IMG/VR virus record: IMGVR_UViG_3300046517_001043
Span: 1-33,272 of that record
Direction: 5' to 3' (one strand)
Origin: a virus
DNA: 33,272 nucleotides
The position numbers and the translations under genes are program-made. How positions within the stretch are numbered: the stretch's first letter is position 1; every line of letters starts with the position of its first letter. Of the stretch, positions 1 to 6,083 are shown one piece after another. The notes under the pieces were generated by a model that saw only the letters and a program-made list of their open reading frames with translations, made no database searches and had not been told where the DNA came from.

Positions 1-1
1 C

Positions 2-217
2 AACCCCAACCCAGAAGTTTTCCCGCTGCGGGACCATGCCCGCGCGAAGGACGACGCGCCGGCTGCCGCCGAATGTCGCGAGCGTGCCCTCTTGCAGGGC
101 GCGAGGCTGGCGCAGGATCCGCCCACGTCCGAAGAGCCGCACGAGCAGCTCCGCGGCGCCGCCTATTACGGGCGCACGCGGGTCCAGATTTGCCTGCTGA
201 TAAATCCGATCCCCTAG
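2..217 (+). CDS. Possible C-terminal end of a gene cut by the left edge
   Basis: A frame open from the first bases runs 71 codons to a TAG at 215-217. It has no in-frame ATG or GTG, so if real it starts outside the window. The product is charged and Ala/Arg-rich, ends in a short hydrophobic stretch (VQICLLINPI), and shows no recognised domain. If the genome is circular and the window ends join, the frame continues back only to a TAG near the right end and again lacks a good start. That weakens the case. High GC lengthens random frames, so this may be spurious. Confidence 0.25.
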   Translation, partial: NPNPEVFPLRDHARAKDDAPAAAECRERALLQGARLAQDPPTSEEPHEQLRGAAYYGRTRVQICLLINPIP

Positions 218-307
218 CCGTTCCACCGATTCCCCGTGTTCGAGCATCCGGCGATCTTACCCGATCGCCCTGCACGTGTGGCCAGTTGGGGCGTCCAAGT
301 TTCCCGC

Positions 308-336
308 TTGACATGTTAAGTAGACTTAGTTAAAGT
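308..336 (+). promoter_or_regulatory. Early promoter, probably leaderless
   Basis: A perfect -35 TTGACA (308-313) is followed by a 17-base spacer and the -10 TAAAGT (331-336, 4 of 6 matches to consensus). The ATG of the first early gene is at 344, only 7 bases after the -10. Transcription should therefore start at or next to the start codon, giving a leaderless message. No Shine-Dalgarno sequence precedes the ATG. It should drive the operon from 344 to the integrase. Confidence 0.72.
317..328. promoter_or_regulatory. Palindromic operator inside the early promoter
   Basis: TAAGT-AG-ACTTA is a perfect 12-bp palindrome in an AT-rich patch, placed wholly between the -35 and -10 boxes. This is a classic repressor position. 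Its sequence is unrelated to the GTGAAC-N4-GTTCAC sites at the late promoters, so a different protein may read it. Confidence 0.5.
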
Positions 337-343
337 CGCTGTC

Positions 344-529
344 ATGGTTCCCACCGCCCCGAACACCCCGGCCGCCGCGCCCGCCTGGTGCCCGGCCCGC
401 ATCCGCCTGTCCCCTCCGCCCGAGCCGACGGCGCCCTGCATGCTCCACGCGGGGCACCCCGGGCCGCACTCGGCGAGCGCTGCGGTCGTCGAGGACTACG
501 CCGCGAAGCCCCGGAAGGTGGCGAAGTGA
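344..529 (+). CDS. Small Cys/His protein, putative zinc-binding
   Basis: A 61-residue protein, first in the early operon. It has a WC near residue 16 and a downstream C-x3-H-x3-P-x-H block (CMLHAGHPGPH). This resembles the small Cys/His modules common in phages and plasmids of high-GC bacteria, which are thought to bind one zinc ion; the role here is unknown. The start is chosen because the ATG lies 7 bases after the -10 box. The stop overlaps the next GTG start (GTGA), so the two are translationally coupled. Confidence 0.6.
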   Translation: MVPTAPNTPAAAPAWCPARIRLSPPPEPTAPCMLHAGHPGPHSASAAVVEDYAAKPRKVAK

Positions 530-786
530 AGCGGCGCGGGTTTATAGAAGCGACGCAAGGCCTGCCACGAGGCCTAAGCGGGGACGCATTCGATCTCTTC
601 CTCGAAGACTTCTGCAAGATGAGCCGCTTCAAGCGGCGTGCCCTGCTGGTTGATCTGCGACGGGTAGGAGAATCCGAACTAGCGCAATTCGCAGAGGACT
701 ATGCCAGGGCGACGAACCTCCTTTCGGAGGCCGAACGCAACCTCATTAATGTCGAGCAGGGCATCGACGACCAGGAGGCTATGTGA
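526..786 (+). CDS. Small early protein of unknown function
   Basis: An 86-residue charged, mostly helical protein beginning VKRRGFIEATQGLPRG. The GTG start lies in a GTGA overlap with the preceding gene, and its own stop overlaps the next GTG start the same way. The C-terminal half (SEAERNLINVEQGID) looks like amphipathic helix. Base usage is less GC-extreme than in its neighbours, with ttatag and attaat runs, hinting at a separate origin. I recognise no family. Confidence 0.6.
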   Translation: MKRRGFIEATQGLPRGLSGDAFDLFLEDFCKMSRFKRRALLVDLRRVGESELAQFAEDYARATNLLSEAERNLINVEQGIDDQEAM

Positions 787-1121
787 GCGCCCCCGGCCTC
801 CGCTTCGTGTCCGACGAAGAGCGTACGTCCTTCGGACAGGCGATCGCCGACGACGAGACAACGCCCCGCCGCGGCTACGCTGACGAGCGCGCGGTGTTCG
901 CCGGGGCTCTCGCCGCCGCTCGACGTGCCGAGCCCGAGACGCTAGCTGGCCTGTCCGAGCTCGTCGAGCTGCACTCGCACGCCGCGGCGCATGGGCATGT
1001 CGGCGACTGCGCGGTGAGGACTTGGATGCTGGCGGTGAGGGAGATCCCGCTGGGCAAACCGCCGACGAGGCTGCGCGCGGGGATGGGCCGGCTCGCGCGG
1101 CTGGCGCGGGGGCCGTGGTGA
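783..1121 (+). CDS. Early protein of unknown function
   Basis: A 112-residue protein in the early operon. GTG start (783) in a GTGA overlap with the gene before; its stop overlaps the next GTG start. The centre contains a His-rich stretch (LVELHSHAAAHGH), followed by a helical segment and a basic C-terminus. The His cluster could bind metal, but there is no partner Cys pattern. No family recognised. The coupling on both sides makes it very likely to be translated. Confidence 0.6.
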   Translation: MSAPGLRFVSDEERTSFGQAIADDETTPRRGYADERAVFAGALAAARRAEPETLAGLSELVELHSHAAAHGHVGDCAVRTWMLAVREIPLGKPPTRLRAGMGRLARLARGPW

Positions 1122-1303
1122 ACGACAACGGTGGACAGCCCGAGGCCGATCTCCTCGTCGCCGAACTCGGCCTCTCGGTGGCGTTCTACGCCTCTCGCGG
1201 CCGGCCGGTGCGCGACGTGGTCGGCGAGGTGGCGGCAGCGCATGCCGCGGCGTCCAAGGCCTTCGAGGACATGACCACCGCGTGGGGGGACTGGACGACA
1301 TGA
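1118..1303 (+). CDS. Small early protein of unknown function
   Basis: A 61-residue acidic protein beginning VNDNGGQPEADLLVAELGL. The GTG start sits in a GTGA overlap with the gene before, and the stop overlaps the nuclease ATG (ATGA). It is predicted helical and ends in a Trp/Thr-rich tail (MTTAWGDWTT). Its place directly before the recombination genes suggests an accessory role, but nothing in the sequence gives a function. Confidence 0.6.
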   Translation: MNDNGGQPEADLLVAELGLSVAFYASRGRPVRDVVGEVAAAHAAASKAFEDMTTAWGDWTT

Positions 1304-2262
1304 AGTCCCTTCCCGTGCTCACGAACTCCCACGTTTCGGCGTGGCGCTCGTGCCCCCGGCTCGAGCGGCTCCGCTACGCCGAGGGATACCGGCCTCGAGC
1401 GACGGCGGGGGCGCTCTCCTTCGGGACGGCGATCCACGCCGCGCTGGCGATCTGGCTGCTGTCCCACGACCTGCTCGACGCCCTCGCGGTTCTCTCGGCG
1501 ATCGTTGATCTGTACGAGCGCGCCCGCGCCGAGGCGATGATCGTGGGCTATCACCACCGGTGGGGAGCTTCGCCGCTCTCTATGCTTGGTGTCGAGCAGC
1601 CGTTCCGCGCACCGCTCCGGAACCCCGACACGGGACGGGCTTCGAAGCTCTGGACGGTGGGCGGGAAGCTCGACGGGGTGGTTGCTGACGAGGGAGCCCG
1701 CGTGTTCCTCATGGAGCACAAGACGAGCTCAGAGGACATCTCGCCGGGCTCTGACTACTGGGTGCGGCTCCGCCTCGATTCGCAGGCGTCGACGTACCTC
1801 GCGGGTGCGCGAGCGATCGGGATACGTCCGCTCGGCATCATCTACGATCTGCTGCGGAAACCCGACCTCGAGCCGAGGAAGGCGACGCCCGTCGAGCTGC
1901 GCAAGTACCGCAAGAAGGACGGCGGCCTCTACGAGAACCAGCGCGAGACAGACGAGACCGTGGACGAGTATCGCGATCGGATCCTCGACACGATCGCCGA
2001 GGCCCCCGAGAAGTACTACCAGCGCGCCGAGGTGGTGCGCACCGAGGCCGAGGAGCTCGAGGCCGCCCGCGATCTCTGGGAGCACGCGCACGCGATCTCG
2101 GAGGCTCGCAAGAGCGGGAGAAGTCCAAGGAACCCCGGTGCGTGCCTGTCGTGGGGGAGGTCCTGCGAGTTCGTCCCGATCTGCGGAGGCACCGAGGATC
2201 TCGAAACGTCAACCCGCTTCCGGCGCCTTCCGCCGGACACGAACGAGGAGCTTGAATCGTGA
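1300..2262 (+). CDS. PD-(D/E)XK nuclease, Cas4/RecB type with likely Fe-S cluster
   Basis: A 320-residue exonuclease-type protein. The PDDEXK_1 motifs appear in order: a GTAIHAAL helix (His46), Asp125 in GGKLDGV, Glu139 and Lys141 in MEHKTS, and the Q-x3-Y helix (Gln162, Tyr166). One Cys near the N-terminus (SCPR, Cys18) and three near the C-terminus (about 282, 289 and 295) match the four-Cys iron-sulfur staple of Cas4 and AddB. Start is the ATG in an ATGA overlap with the preceding gene; a longer frame beginning at 1282 is not needed. With the Sak4-like and SSB-like genes directly downstream it should supply single-stranded ends for phage recombination. It is not a Cas system, since no cas genes or repeats are near. 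Confidence 0.88.
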   Translation: MKSLPVLTNSHVSAWRSCPRLERLRYAEGYRPRATAGALSFGTAIHAALAIWLLSHDLLDALAVLSAIVDLYERARAEAMIVGYHHRWGASPLSMLGVEQPFRAPLRNPDTGRASKLWTVGGKLDGVVADEGARVFLMEHKTSSEDISPGSDYWVRLRLDSQASTYLAGARAIGIRPLGIIYDLLRKPDLEPRKATPVELRKYRKKDGGLYENQRETDETVDEYRDRILDTIAEAPEKYYQRAEVVRTEAEELEAARDLWEHAHAISEARKSGRSPRNPGACLSWGRSCEFVPICGGTEDLETSTRFRRLPPDTNEELES

Positions 2263-3101
2263 CCGCCAGAGCACCATCCCGTCCCGTTGCGCCCGCCCCT
2301 GTCATGCCGAGCCCCTCGGGGCGCATGGCCCTGTCCAAGCTCGTACGAGGACGGCAATCGTCGCCGCTTCGCGTCCTGCTGTATGGCGTCGAAGGTGTCG
2401 GGAAATCGACCTTCGCAGCCGGCGCCCCCGATCCGATCTTCCTCTGCGCCGAGGACGGCACCGGGCACCTCGACGTCGCCCGCTTCGCCCCGCCCCGCAC
2501 CTGGTTGGAGGTTCTCGAGGCGGTCGACGTGCTGCGCACCGAGCAGCACGATCGGCGAACGCTGGTGATCGACACGCTCGACTGGCTCGAGCCCCTGTGC
2601 TGGGCGCACGTGTGCGAGCAGGGTGGGGAGAAGTCGATCGAGGGCTTCGGCTACGGCAAGGGTTACGTCGCCGCGCTCGACGCGTGGCGCGTGCTGATCG
2701 CACGCCTCGACGGGCTTCGGGCCGCCAAGGGGATGCACGTGATCGCGTTGGCCCACTCGGTGATCCGCCCTTTCAAAAACCCCGACGCGAGCGTGGGGGA
2801 CTTCGACCGCTACGAGTTGAAGCTCCACACGAAGGCGGCCGGGCTGTGGAAGGAGTGGTGTGATTGCGTGTTCTTCGCGCAGTTCGAGACCTTCTCGAAG
2901 AAGGACAAGGACGGCAAGATCAAGGGGATCTCGAGCGGGGAGCGGACCATCCATTCTGAGCGGACCGCAGCCTTCGACGCGAAGGCGCGGATCGTCGGGC
3001 TCGCGACGGAGTTCCCACTCTCCTGGCAGGCGTTCAGCGAGGCTGCGAAGGCGGCTAGCGCAACAAGCAGTGAACCGACGAAAGAGGAGTCGACGACATG
3101 A
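2259..3101 (+). CDS. Sak4-like RecA-fold ATPase (phage recombinase, AAA_24)
   Basis: A 280-residue P-loop ATPase. Walker A GVEGVGKST lies at about 43-51 and a Walker B-like LVIDT at about 102-106. A further strand, HVIALAHS, fits a RecA-type sensor. It matches the phage nucleotide-binding family that includes Sak4, a RecA relative that promotes single-strand annealing with its cognate SSB. The GTG start is in a GTGA overlap with the nuclease, and the stop overlaps the ATG of the SSB-like gene. The nuclease-annealase-SSB order supports a recombination or replication-restart role. The C-terminus is a low-complexity Ser/Thr/Glu tail. The exact annealing activity is inferred from the family. Confidence 0.85.
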   Translation: MTARAPSRPVAPAPVMPSPSGRMALSKLVRGRQSSPLRVLLYGVEGVGKSTFAAGAPDPIFLCAEDGTGHLDVARFAPPRTWLEVLEAVDVLRTEQHDRRTLVIDTLDWLEPLCWAHVCEQGGEKSIEGFGYGKGYVAALDAWRVLIARLDGLRAAKGMHVIALAHSVIRPFKNPDASVGDFDRYELKLHTKAAGLWKEWCDCVFFAQFETFSKKDKDGKIKGISSGERTIHSERTAAFDAKARIVGLATEFPLSWQAFSEAAKAASATSSEPTKEESTT

Positions 3102-3655
3102 TCGCAGAGGGTACGTACCGCGCGCGCGCGGTGGATGCGGAGTTCGGAAACAGCAGCCAGAAGGGCACGCCCTTCGTGCGGGTGCGCTTCGAGGTGCAAG
3201 GCCCGGAGGGCGCCGAGGTGCTCCCGTTCACCGGGTGGTTCACCGACACCGTGGGCAAGGACGGGCGCACTCCCACGGACCGCGCGATTGAGCAGCTCAA
3301 GATCGCTGGGTGCACGTTCCCCAGCGACGAGATCACGAACACCGCAGGGCTCGGCGATACCGAGGTATCGGTCTCGGTGAAGCACGAGCAGTGGGAGGAC
3401 AAGGACGGCAAGGTGCACACCTCGGCCGTCGTCGCGTTCGTCAACGCTGTCGGCCAGGGCGGCAAGGTGCGCGACGAAGACAAGATGGACGCCTCGAAGA
3501 AGACGGCCTTCGCGCGTTCGATGAAGGGGCACCTCGTGGCCTCGCGGGGGAAGCGCCAGGCCGCCGCCCCGAAGGCGGCGCCGAAGAACGGGAAGAAGCC
3601 GACCGCGGAGCCGAACCCGATCGACGGCGGCAACGACGAAGAAATCCCGTTCTGA
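3098..3655 (+). CDS. SSB-like single-strand DNA-binding protein (DUF669-like)
   Basis: A 185-residue protein. Residues 1 to about 130 are strand-rich and resemble an OB-fold (GTYRARAVDAEFG, then FVRVRFEVQG and VSVSVKHEQWEDKDGKVH). A basic Lys/Ala linker follows, and the chain ends in an acidic tip, NDEEIPF. This closely resembles the C-terminal tip of bacterial SSB (DDDIPF), which recruits repair proteins. Coupling by ATGA to the Sak4-like gene fits the known cooperation between Sak4 and its SSB. Family assignment rests on the tip, the strand pattern and the neighbours. Confidence 0.8.
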   Translation: MIAEGTYRARAVDAEFGNSSQKGTPFVRVRFEVQGPEGAEVLPFTGWFTDTVGKDGRTPTDRAIEQLKIAGCTFPSDEITNTAGLGDTEVSVSVKHEQWEDKDGKVHTSAVVAFVNAVGQGGKVRDEDKMDASKKTAFARSMKGHLVASRGKRQAAAPKAAPKNGKKPTAEPNPIDGGNDEEIPF

Positions 3656-3918
3656 TGATCCCTTCTCCTGGTGTCGGCGAATGGTGGGAGCACCCGCCCA
3701 CCGGGTGGGTCGGCTGCGTTGAGCGTGTCGAAGAGGCCGTTGCGGGCCTCCTCATGGCCCGGCTCGTCGGCGAGGACGGCTCGACGCAGTACGTCGGCAC
3801 CGGGACCATGCTCTGCACGTGGCGGCGCAAGACGGACACGCTGCGGGCCGCGGCGGAGCGGGGCGGGTGGATCTACTACGACTCGCTCGACGATGCCGTT
3901 GCGAGGCGGCGAACGTGA
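3655..3918 (+). CDS. Small early protein of unknown function
   Basis: An 87-residue protein starting at an ATG that shares one base with the SSB-like stop (TGATG). It is Trp/Gly-rich at the start (GVGEWWEHPPTGWVGCVERV) and looks like a small beta-barrel with a C-terminal helix. No known motif. Its stop overlaps the excisionase-like GTG start, so it belongs to the operon. Only this frame from 3655 is taken as coding; the frame is open further upstream inside the SSB-like gene but that part is a shadow. Confidence 0.6.
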   Translation: MIPSPGVGEWWEHPPTGWVGCVERVEEAVAGLLMARLVGEDGSTQYVGTGTMLCTWRRKTDTLRAAAERGGWIYYDSLDDAVARRRT

Positions 3919-4322
3919 ACGACATCCTTACCCCCGAGCAGGCGGCTGAGCTCCTCCAGGTCCCCGTGCGGACGGTGGTCGAGCTCTGCCGCACGGGGCG
4001 CATCCCAGGCGCGGCGAAGATCGGCCGGCGCTGGCGGATGTCCCGCGTGGCCGTCGCGGCGCTGGTCACGCCCACCGAACCGAGCGAGGATCGAACGCAT
4101 GCCGGTCTACAAGGGCAGGCGCCCGGGCACGTGGCGCGTGGTGATCTGGGCGGCGGGCCGCTCGAACGAGTGGCTCGTGGAGGGGACGCGGAAGGAAGCC
4201 ACCACGTTCGAGGCCCGCAAGCGCGTCGAGCTCGGGGAGCGCGGCCCGGTGACCCGGGGGAGTCCAAGCTTTCGCGACTTCTGCGAGAAGACCTACGAAC
4301 CCCACGCCGAAGCGCATCTTAG
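3915..4322 (+). CDS. Excisionase-like HTH protein with long overlapping tail
   Basis: Residues 1 to about 52 form a HTH_17/MerR-like DNA-binding domain (LTPEQAAELLQVPVRTVVELCRTGRIPGAAKIGRRWRM, given here in part as LTPEQAAELLQ and RIPGAAKIGRRW) typical of excisionases that set the direction of tyrosine recombinases. The GTG start is in a GTGA overlap. The frame does not stop near the domain end. It continues to 4322, overlapping the integrase gene by 224 bases in another frame. The tail of about 80 residues is Arg/Gly-rich and looks like an accident of reading integrase DNA. Full length 135 residues is about twice the usual size. Confidence 0.72.
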   Translation: MNDILTPEQAAELLQVPVRTVVELCRTGRIPGAAKIGRRWRMSRVAVAALVTPTEPSEDRTHAGLQGQAPGHVARGDLGGGPLERVARGGDAEGSHHVRGPQARRARGARPGDPGESKLSRLLREDLRTPRRSAS

Positions 4323-5193
4323 GGCGAGCACGTGGAAAACCGTCCGCGTCTACCAGATCGCCACCCTCTGCCGGCACCTTGGCGACCTCCGGCTGTCGGA
4401 GATCCAGACCAAGCACGTCGAGGCGTTCAAGATCGCCCGCATGCGGGAGGTGCGCCCCTCGAGCGCGAACAACGAACTCCGCGTGCTGCGGACCGTCCTC
4501 GGCTACGCGAAGACGCTCGGATACTCGGTCGCGGCGCCGACAATCAAGAAGCTCCCGACGCCCGGCGGAGGGCGGGTAAAGCTCTGGACGGCGGACCAGA
4601 TCGACCGGCTCTTCGAGGCTGCCCGTGTCGAGGCGCCGGAGATCCTGCCGCTGCTCATCTTCCTGGCGAACACCGGCTGCCGGAAGGGGGAGGGGATCGC
4701 CGCCGAGTGGTCGTGGATCGACTGGGAGCGCGACCTGGTCTCGATCCCCGTCAACGAGGTATGGCGCCCGAAGTCGGGGCGCCCGCGCGAGGTGCCCCTG
4801 TCCCGGGCCGTCAAGGCCGCCCTGGCCGGTCCTCGAGCGCACGAGCGGTGGCTCTTCCCGAGCCGGCAGGGTGGGCGCTACGCGTGCTTCCCGGAGGAGC
4901 TCTGGCGACGGGTGCGCGACGCCGCGAAGCTCGAGGGCGGACCCCACCAACTTCGGCACACGTACGCCTCGCACTTCCTGGCCGCGGTGCCGGACATGTT
5001 CCTTCTCGCCCAGGTCCTGGGCCATTCGCACACCCGGATCAGCGAGCTCTACTCGCACCTGTTGCCAGGACACCTCGAGCGTGCGAAGAACGCCGTCGAT
5101 CTCGCTCCCCGGGTTGTCCTCGCCACGGTCGGGACCGGGACCATGGCGGAGACCATGGCGGCGGGATCGAAAAGCAGCAAAAAGTCCGGGTAA
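4099..5193 (+). CDS. int: Tyrosine integrase
   Basis: A 364-residue phage integrase. An N-terminal arm-binding-like domain (about 1-50, beginning MPVYKGRRPGTWRVVI) precedes a SAM-like core-binding domain (about 58-150) and the catalytic domain. Catalytic residues are visible: Arg195 in NTGCRKGE, a Lys near 225 before the beta-hairpin, His283 and Arg286 in HQLRHTYASH, His309 in LGHSHTRI and nucleophile Tyr318 in ELYSHL. It catalyses site-specific integration and, with an excisionase, excision. The last 20 or so codons (TMAETMAAGSKSSKK) are encoded by one copy of the direct repeats that make up the likely attP left arm. The ATG lies inside the excisionase-like frame. Confidence 0.95.
   Translation: MPVYKGRRPGTWRVVIWAAGRSNEWLVEGTRKEATTFEARKRVELGERGPVTRGSPSFRDFCEKTYEPHAEAHLRASTWKTVRVYQIATLCRHLGDLRLSEIQTKHVEAFKIARMREVRPSSANNELRVLRTVLGYAKTLGYSVAAPTIKKLPTPGGGRVKLWTADQIDRLFEAARVEAPEILPLLIFLANTGCRKGEGIAAEWSWIDWERDLVSIPVNEVWRPKSGRPREVPLSRAVKAALAGPRAHERWLFPSRQGGRYACFPEELWRRVRDAAKLEGGPHQLRHTYASHFLAAVPDMFLLAQVLGHSHTRISELYSHLLPGHLERAKNAVDLAPRVVLATVGTGTMAETMAAGSKSSKKSG
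5137..5161 (+). repeat. Outer arm repeat, copy 1
   Basis: Contains ACCATGGCGG at 5140-5149 and again at 5152-5161, spaced 12 bases. It lies in the last codons of the integrase gene. It matches the copy at 5300-5323 except for one missing base there. Confidence 0.8.
5173..5183 (+). repeat. Inner arm repeat, copy 1
   Basis: AGCAGCAAAAA, identical to 5274-5284. It lies within the integrase end, between the outer repeat and the tRNA-like core. Confidence 0.65.
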
Positions 5194-5202
5194 AACCGGC
5201 AT

Positions 5203-5224
5203 GCGCCACTAGCTCAGCTGGATT
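5203..5224 (+). other. tRNA-like core, candidate att crossover site
   Basis: GCGCCAC followed by TAGCTCAGCTGGATT matches the acceptor strand, the position 8-9 TA and the D-arm of many bacterial tRNA genes. The D-stem partner GAGC and everything after it are absent, so it is not a tRNA gene. A phage core copied from a host tRNA is the simplest reading. Use of the 5' half is less common than use of the 3' half. Confidence 0.45.
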
Positions 5225-5273
5225 GCCTGCCGGCGACAGACACGGCAAAACAAGGCGATTCGCAGCGGGTAGC

Positions 5274-5284
5274 AGCAGCAAAAA
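5274..5284 (+). repeat. Inner arm repeat, copy 2
   Basis: AGCAGCAAAAA, identical to 5173-5183. It lies between the tRNA-like core and the right outer repeat, completing the mirrored order outer-inner-core-inner-outer. Confidence 0.65.
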
Positions 5285-5299
5285 CGGGCCGAATCCGAT

Positions 5300-5323
5300 G
5301 GGACCATGGCGGAACCATGGCGG
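5300..5323 (+). repeat. Outer arm repeat, copy 2
   Basis: Contains ACCATGGCGG at 5303-5312 and again at 5314-5323, spaced 11 bases, in non-coding DNA. It has the same orientation as copy 1, as expected of arm-type recombinase sites. Confidence 0.8.
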
Positions 5324-5402
5324 CCCCGAGGGGTCGGGTTGGAATGTTCTCGGGCTTGACGTCGCGGCGGACGATGCCGCCGCCGAGGGGTAGGATCGGG
5401 AC

Positions 5403-5630
5403 GTGGACCCTAACGCCTTCACCCGCGTGGAGTGGATCGCCCTGGTGCCTGGCATCGTGGAGCTCGAGCATGCCGAAGGCCCGACCGTCCTGGCCCGGGC
5501 GATCGCCTTCTGGGAGGCCGACCTAGACAAGTACGGGGGCCCGACCTCGGGAGCCGTAGGGGCCTCGAGCGCCCGCGAAGCTCTCAAGGCCCTTCGCGCC
5601 ATCGACTCGGCCGATCCTCGACTTCGGTAG
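5403..5630 (+). CDS. Small protein of unknown function
   Basis: A 75-residue acidic, mostly helical protein beginning at GTG 5403 (VDPNAFTRVEWIALVPGI) behind a purine-rich stretch (gaggggtaggatcggga) that can serve as a ribosome site. It follows the attP region. No family recognised. A regular hydrophobic pattern (VELEHAEGPTVLARAIAFWEADLDKYG in outline) supports coding. Confidence 0.5.
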   Translation: MDPNAFTRVEWIALVPGIVELEHAEGPTVLARAIAFWEADLDKYGGPTSGAVGASSAREALKALRAIDSADPRLR

Positions 5631-5663
5631 CAACTCCCGCCCCGCCCGCGTCGACAGCGGGAC

Positions 5664-5849
5664 ATGAGGTGGATCCAGGTAGCTCCCGAGGTGTGGCGCG
5701 CGCGGCGAGGCCGGCGGGTGCTCGAGCTCGTCGAGGGCGAGGGCGGCGCGTGGGGGTTCGTGGTCGGCCAGGGCCGCCGAGGGCTGCTTTTCGCGCCTCC
5801 CGAACAAATCGACACGTCGCCCGGAAAAAGTTCTTGCGCTCTAGAATAA
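5664..5849 (+). CDS. Small beta-rich protein of unknown function
   Basis: A 61-residue protein beginning MRWIQVAPEVWRARRGRRV. Alternating hydrophobic residues (VLELVEGEGG, WGFVVGQGRR) suggest a small beta-sheet domain. It stops at TAA 5847-5849, inside the promoter of the next gene. A shared promoter with the gene at 5403 is possible. No function can be assigned. Confidence 0.45.
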   Translation: MRWIQVAPEVWRARRGRRVLELVEGEGGAWGFVVGQGRRGLLFAPPEQIDTSPGKSSCALE

Positions 5850-5862
5850 GAAGCCGTAGTCT
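5834..5862 (+). promoter_or_regulatory. Putative promoter, probably leaderless
   Basis: TTGCGC (5834-5839), a 17-base spacer and TAGTCT (5857-5862) lie so that the -10 ends 7 bases before the ATG at 5870. This is the same spacing as at the early promoter. An inverted repeat, TAAGA-N8-TCTTA, lies across the spacer and -10 and could be an operator. The boxes are weaker than at 308-336. Confidence 0.4.
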
Positions 5863-5869
5863 TACTCCC

Positions 5870-6028
5870 ATGAGCAAGACGACGACGGGCGCGGCGGCGA
5901 AATGGGAGCAGCTCTGGAGCGACCACCTCCAGGCGAAGAACGAGGGCCGGGACACGACGGAGACGAAGAAAGCAATCCGAGAGTGGCACCAGGCGAAGGG
6001 ATGGCGGGTCCCGAGCTGGGCGGAGTGA
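5870..6028 (+). CDS. Small protein of unknown function
   Basis: A 52-residue charged helical protein (MSKTTTGAAAKWEQLWSDH at the start, KGWRVPSWAE at the end). The ATG lies 7 bases after a putative -10 box and has no Shine-Dalgarno sequence. It ends just before a strong GC hairpin. No family recognised. The Trp-rich ends suggest a short helical hairpin. Confidence 0.5.
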   Translation: MSKTTTGAAAKWEQLWSDHLQAKNEGRDTTETKKAIREWHQAKGWRVPSWAE

Positions 6029-6047
6029 GGGAGGGCCGGGGGGCCCT

Positions 6048-6074
6048 GGCCCGGTTCCCGAAAGGGGCCGGGCC
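6048..6074 (+). terminator. GC-rich hairpin, possible weak terminator
   Basis: GGCCCGG pairs with CCGGGCC, and the stem continues with three C-G pairs closed by a GAAA loop, giving about 10-11 bp. Only TTT follows, so as an intrinsic terminator it would be weak. It lies between the 5870 gene and the RHH gene and could reduce read-through into the latter. Confidence 0.4.
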
Positions 6075-6083
6075 TTTCGCGTC

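Larger units (their letters stand above)
218..343. other. Non-coding leader of the early operon
   Basis: No convincing gene is seen on either strand here. Its right end holds the early promoter and a 12-bp palindrome, listed separately. Together with the 98 bases to the right of the small terminase gene it would form a divergent control region of a few hundred bases if the genome is circular. Confidence 0.5.
5137..5323. other. attP: Probable attP region with mirrored arm repeats
   Basis: Two kinds of direct repeat flank a tRNA-like segment in mirrored order. Outer repeats at 5137-5161 and 5300-5323 each contain two copies of ACCATGGCGG. Inner repeats, AGCAGCAAAAA, lie at 5173-5183 and 5274-5284. 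Between them, 5203-5224 resembles the 5' end and D-arm of a tRNA gene (TAGCTCAGCTGGAT). This is the layout expected of attP: arm-type integrase sites on both sides of a core. No second copy of the core is in the window. The left arm runs into the integrase coding end. Confidence 0.55.

Noticed and set aside
73-333. Open + strand frame of 86 codons
   Set aside because: Arg/Ala/Pro-rich composition typical of an out-of-frame read in high-GC DNA; runs through the early promoter.
1300-2262. CRISPR-associated Cas4
   Set aside because: The nuclease has Cas4-like motifs, but there is no CRISPR array or other cas gene; it is coupled to recombination genes.
1586-2863. 425-codon + strand frame across nuclease and ATPase genes
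   Set aside because: Arg/Ser-rich alternate frame of two genes with clear motifs.
4066-5202. 378-codon - strand frame opposite the integrase
   Set aside because: Exact antisense of a gene with all catalytic residues; composition (Arg/Pro/Leu-rich) is that of a shadow frame.
5203-5280. tRNA gene after the integrase
   Set aside because: Only the acceptor strand and D-arm start match; no D-stem partner, anticodon arm, T-arm or CCA end.
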